Source: Simiduia aestuariiviva (lineage in GTDB: Bacteria; Pseudomonadota; Gammaproteobacteria; Pseudomonadales; Cellvibrionaceae). Taken from it: a stretch of 55,311 nt of DNA. Positions 53,401 to 55,311 of the stretch are shown one piece after another (the stretch's first letter is position 1; each line of letters begins with the position of its first letter). Location: NCBI RefSeq assembly GCF_014192475.1, contig NZ_JACHXZ010000002.1, forward strand, positions 835,407 through 890,717, written 5' to 3'. The position numbers were made by a program, and so were the translations under genes. The notes beneath the pieces were generated by a model, which worked only from the letters and a program-made list of their open reading frames with translations, did no database searches and had not been told where the DNA came from.

Positions 53401-55311
53401 CGCCGCCGAAGTGGCGATGTCAACATCGCTGACAAATACTGATCCCACATAAAATTCATTGTCATTACCGGTCAGTGACGCAGAACCATTCGACACTGTG
53501 ACTCGATCCAGTCCGTCACCTAGCTCGACTGTGCTGAAGCCACTGGCCGCGGTTGACGTTAAGGAAATACCATTTGCGGTGATTGATCCATCCGCACTAA
53601 AGATAACCACATCCGACTGATTCGAACCAAACACCTGGCCGGTAGTAGTTGTCGCTTGCTCAATGGCGGTAAACTCAATCCCTTCAAACGCCAGCTGCCC
53701 TGCACTGCCCACCAACGCAATATCACCGCCGAATACATCGTCACTGCTGCTTGAACCGTCATAACTAGCAACACTGGTGAAATCAATCCCAGCAGCCTCT
53801 AGCGTACCGCTACCTGTAACTGTTAGTGAAACAACACCTTCACCCTGCACAAAATTCGCATCAGCTCGGCCTACACCATTAGCAACCACTCCTGCGGATT
53901 CTATTTGTCCAGACACGTCGCTAATGGTGATTGGCGCGGCACCGTAATTCAGCAATGTTGCCGTCGAGCCTACATTGAGTGCCAGCGGCGCACTAGAGGA
54001 TGAATCAAACGTAACACCGGCTAAAGAGAGTTGGCCCACGGTGGAAATATCGACGTTGGCCACATCGGCACCCAGCACCAGGGTATCAATGGATCCCGTA
54101 TAGGCTTGCATTCCTGAAAACAGCAGGTCTTTAGAAGTTGTATAAGTCACTGCGCCAGTGCTGTCGACTGACACCGTATTGGCGTCAGAAAAAATTACAC
54201 TATCGCTTCCGCCGTTTCCGGCGACGCTGTCGAGCGCGCTAAAGGTATATCCAGCCACGGCAACCTGCCCGCTATTGGACACCGAAAATTCATCCGTCGC
54301 AGCCCGACCGGTCAAACTACTACCTAATTGCAAATCATTGATATTAAGGAGATCTATACCATCGGCAGAGACAGCGCTGTAATCTTCATTTAATAGGTAA
54401 TGGGTGCCGGAAAGGCCTTGAAAGCTATCCTCTCCCGCTACGCCATCAATGCTCGAGAGGCCTGCAGTGAAAAGCACCTCCATACCCGCCACTTGCAGCT
54501 GTGAGCCATTTATAAACACAAAATCATCGGCCCCTGTTGATCCATAAATTTGGTCTGAGGAACTTCGAATTTCTTCTATATTGATAAATACGATTTCGTA
54601 ATTTTTTGCTGAATTTTCCGACAAAATTTGCCACGCTTCACCCGCATAGCCAATGATAACGTCGTAACCACCCTCGGCATTGAACTCCTCTACATTATTA
54701 AAATAAATCTCGCCTGATCGAATCCTTTTGGTACCAATAATCTCAAACACGCCATCACTATCGCCGCTGTAAATCCCGCCATTATCAGCGTTTTCAACAT
54801 TGATAAAATCAATGCCATCAGTGCGCACGCCAAGGCCGCCGGCTAACAATTCAAAATCTTCACCGGCACGGGCCCTGACCGTATCGACACCCGTAGACAT
54901 ATCAACCAGTGTTAAACCATCCCCGGTGGTGGAGGTAATGTCCATCCCCCATACGTTAACGCTACCTAGCCCCGTGACCTGCAGCTCGTCATCGCCGGTA
55001 GTAACCAGCAGTGACTGCGAGTCACCCGTCAGCGCGTCGATCCCGTTAAACACCACACCACCATTAACGGCGCTGTTTAAGCCGTTAACGGCCCAACTAA
55101 CTCCAGATCGCCCAACCGCGCTGTCATTACCGGCCCCAGCATTGACGCCGACAATGCCATTGAACAAAATCCCATTACCCGAAATCGTACCATCGGCTAG
55201 TAATTCAAAATTATCCGCAAGCGCCGAACCCGTTAGCAGATCACTCGCGCCAGACGCCCGCTCTAACCCGCTAAACTCAACGCCCCGACTCTCTGCATTA
55301 TTGGCGCCACC
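50494..55311 (-). CDS. Giant secreted beta-repeat protein with C-terminal LysM domain (5' end outside the window)
   Basis: The frame is open to the right edge of the window, so only the C-terminal 1600 or more residues are visible; the start lies beyond 55311. Most of it is a run of degenerate Ser/Thr/Asp/Gly-rich repeats of about 60-80 residues, each with a VAGITFKGIETV-like strand followed by a GGGxD turn. RTX-like turns appear near 51.7-51.9 kb (GSGADTVVFGG, GAGSDNV, GAGNDHL, GGAGEDSL). After a Glu-rich linker comes one LysM domain at about 50623-50766 (KKGDTFWDIAEKFLKNPYKW, NPHKIFPGDVIKV) and a 42-residue tail. It is probably an adhesin or matrix protein; the N-terminal export signal cannot be seen. 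Confidence 0.85.
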   Translation of the reverse strand, partial: GGANNAESRGVEFSGLERASGASDLLTGSALADNFELLADGTISGNGILFNGIVGVNAGAGNDSAVGRSGVSWAVNGLNSAVNGGVVFNGIDALTGDSQSLLVTTGDDELQVTGLGSVNVWGMDITSTTGDGLTLVDMSTGVDTVRARAGEDFELLAGGLGVRTDGIDFINVENADNGGIYSGDSDGVFEIIGTKRIRSGEIYFNNVEEFNAEGGYDVIIGYAGEAWQILSENSAKNYEIVFINIEEIRSSSDQIYGSTGADDFVFINGSQLQVAGMEVLFTAGLSSIDGVAGEDSFQGLSGTHYLLNEDYSAVSADGIDLLNINDLQLGSSLTGRAATDEFSVSNSGQVAVAGYTFSALDSVAGNGGSDSVIFSDANTVSVDSTGAVTYTTSKDLLFSGMQAYTGSIDTLVLGADVANVDISTVGQLSLAGVTFDSSSSAPLALNVGSTATLLNYGAAPITISDVSGQIESAGVVANGVGRADANFVQGEGVVSLTVTGSGTLEAAGIDFTSVASYDGSSSSDDVFGGDIALVGSAGQLAFEGIEFTAIEQATTTTGQVFGSNQSDVVIFSADGSITANGISLTSTAASGFSTVELGDGLDRVTVSNGSASLTGNDNEFYVGSVFVSDVDIATSAAIESSVDVAFDYLSTQSLRAQNIVFDGLSSVTTNNAEGSLAGAGHIQENIDGSLTAGSMNFVGLDFVQANSLQLSSADNVIDVDASGNVTASAVRFSGLSALNTGGGTDRIHATSTNSWSISDDAHDVSLGSLGISGAEVLSGVTTLESSSAGQRVTVTGAGEVNIGAMSIRDLVEVSATGSGSIVQERQGTVWQLKDALSQVVSDSIAFSGFSEFLADDSTLVADGAAAETFAVNSDGSQLAAGNVVFGGVTQLNGQANDQLRVADNTAIALTGQSAVVTINELKSQGIKQITGEGIAIIGTAAVDNVALESGANNIYADGIHFEGVTQFDAGGGSDQLSGDNASRSYVLDSAAQVSVAGITFKGIETVNALGAEDVVSSSGADWYAQAQGGALTSKASQAVVGDVSVLFTGIETIEGVGSLYGADVGSHYQLTDLNSLVYGDITYKNVSQLVAGAANDTLRAGDTSTNWSLQAAGNTAVSGSQTLAFSGFESLQLGSGADTVVFGGGSVNRIDTGAGSDNVKLIGGSLGSLHLGAGNDHLVVVNNALAPASFFGGAGEDSLLSESGLAWSLIATDANNGLGDYRFTGFETLLDSGAAVQVATQTSNYLNGKTLASGGMSLSFDSANSLDLTAGALGAESVTGNLAIDSLVLAAAGDVNLGVTANNLSVTNLSDAIDVQLAIQGDATVKSINAGNGDILLTSSQAGSLYFEAGQENLTASNVQLGTEAQPFIAIGDELNPAVIRASDSVKFVSLSYVEPLYVGFIPTVTSFAGNRIESVYGAQAAQGVKSAVQTAVEDFAQVDPAIFEAVSPYSTSANALGGGEFRLVAGVLLPADATAAGNDEELEDNAEREQAPTQLIELPEDAVKPELKEGFESTYQIKKGDTFWDIAEKFLKNPYKWQDLWKQNPNVKNPHKIFPGDVIKVILIRGNAYLTIQAAPQSEDALCTAGWPMRAVAWVPMVTNNERS

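Overview
The window looks like chromosomal DNA of a marine gammaproteobacterium. It carries a complete MSHA-type type IV pilus locus next to conserved gammaproteobacterial housekeeping genes (queF, msrB, alaA, pdxB, tusA, rlmM, trmL, fldB, mnmC, trhP). GC content is around 50-55 % and coding is dense on both strands. The mix of Pseudomonas-like genes with an MSHA locus suggests the Cellvibrionales or a close relative; that placement is inference. No insertion sequence, phage, CRISPR array or rRNA was seen.

Layout. 0.2-5.6 kb: nitroreductase, membrane adenylate cyclase, queF and a yadGH-type ABC exporter. 5.6-7.7 kb: two unknown proteins around a tandem duplication of a tRNA-Gly/tRNA-Glu pair with a strong sigma70 promoter. 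7.7-20.8 kb: short operons for repair, metabolism and RNA modification (msrB with a Tag-like glycosylase, alaA, methyltransferases, NAD-kinase-like protein, pdxB, exonuclease, tusA, rlmM, a secreted methyltransferase-like protein, GcvR-like ACT protein). 20.9-36.8 kb: sixteen minus-strand genes of the MSHA pilus, tightly overlapped: PilM/N/O/P-like platform (mshI to mshK), secretin mshL, ATPase mshM, TPR protein mshN, motor mshE, inner-membrane mshG, pilins mshA/C/D/O/P and the large putative tip adhesin mshQ. 37.1-46.3 kb: trmL, two flavodoxins, MAPEG protein, mnmC, ComFB, DUF502, glutaminyl cyclase, GGDEF cyclase, trhP and a membrane protein. 46.4-50.3 kb: retinol-saturase-like oxidoreductase divergent from a padR-sirtuin operon, with two operator palindromes between them, then a phosphodiesterase. 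50.5 kb to the right edge: the 3' part of a giant secreted beta-repeat protein ending in a LysM domain.

How the parts fit. The motor MshE has an N-terminal MshEN domain, known in this family to bind cyclic di-GMP. A GGDEF diguanylate cyclase with an I-site and a ComFB protein (a family reported to bind cyclic dinucleotides) lie within 8 kb upstream of the pilus locus. The window therefore holds a plausible maker and two readers of the signal that switches MSHA attachment. MshQ and the giant LysM repeat protein are the probable surface adhesins. The most unusual DNA-level signals are a possible two-state hairpin over the queF ribosome site, a strong hairpin just after mshA, two PadR-type palindromes, back-to-back ribosome sites between DUF502 and the glutaminyl cyclase, and two short tandem repeats.
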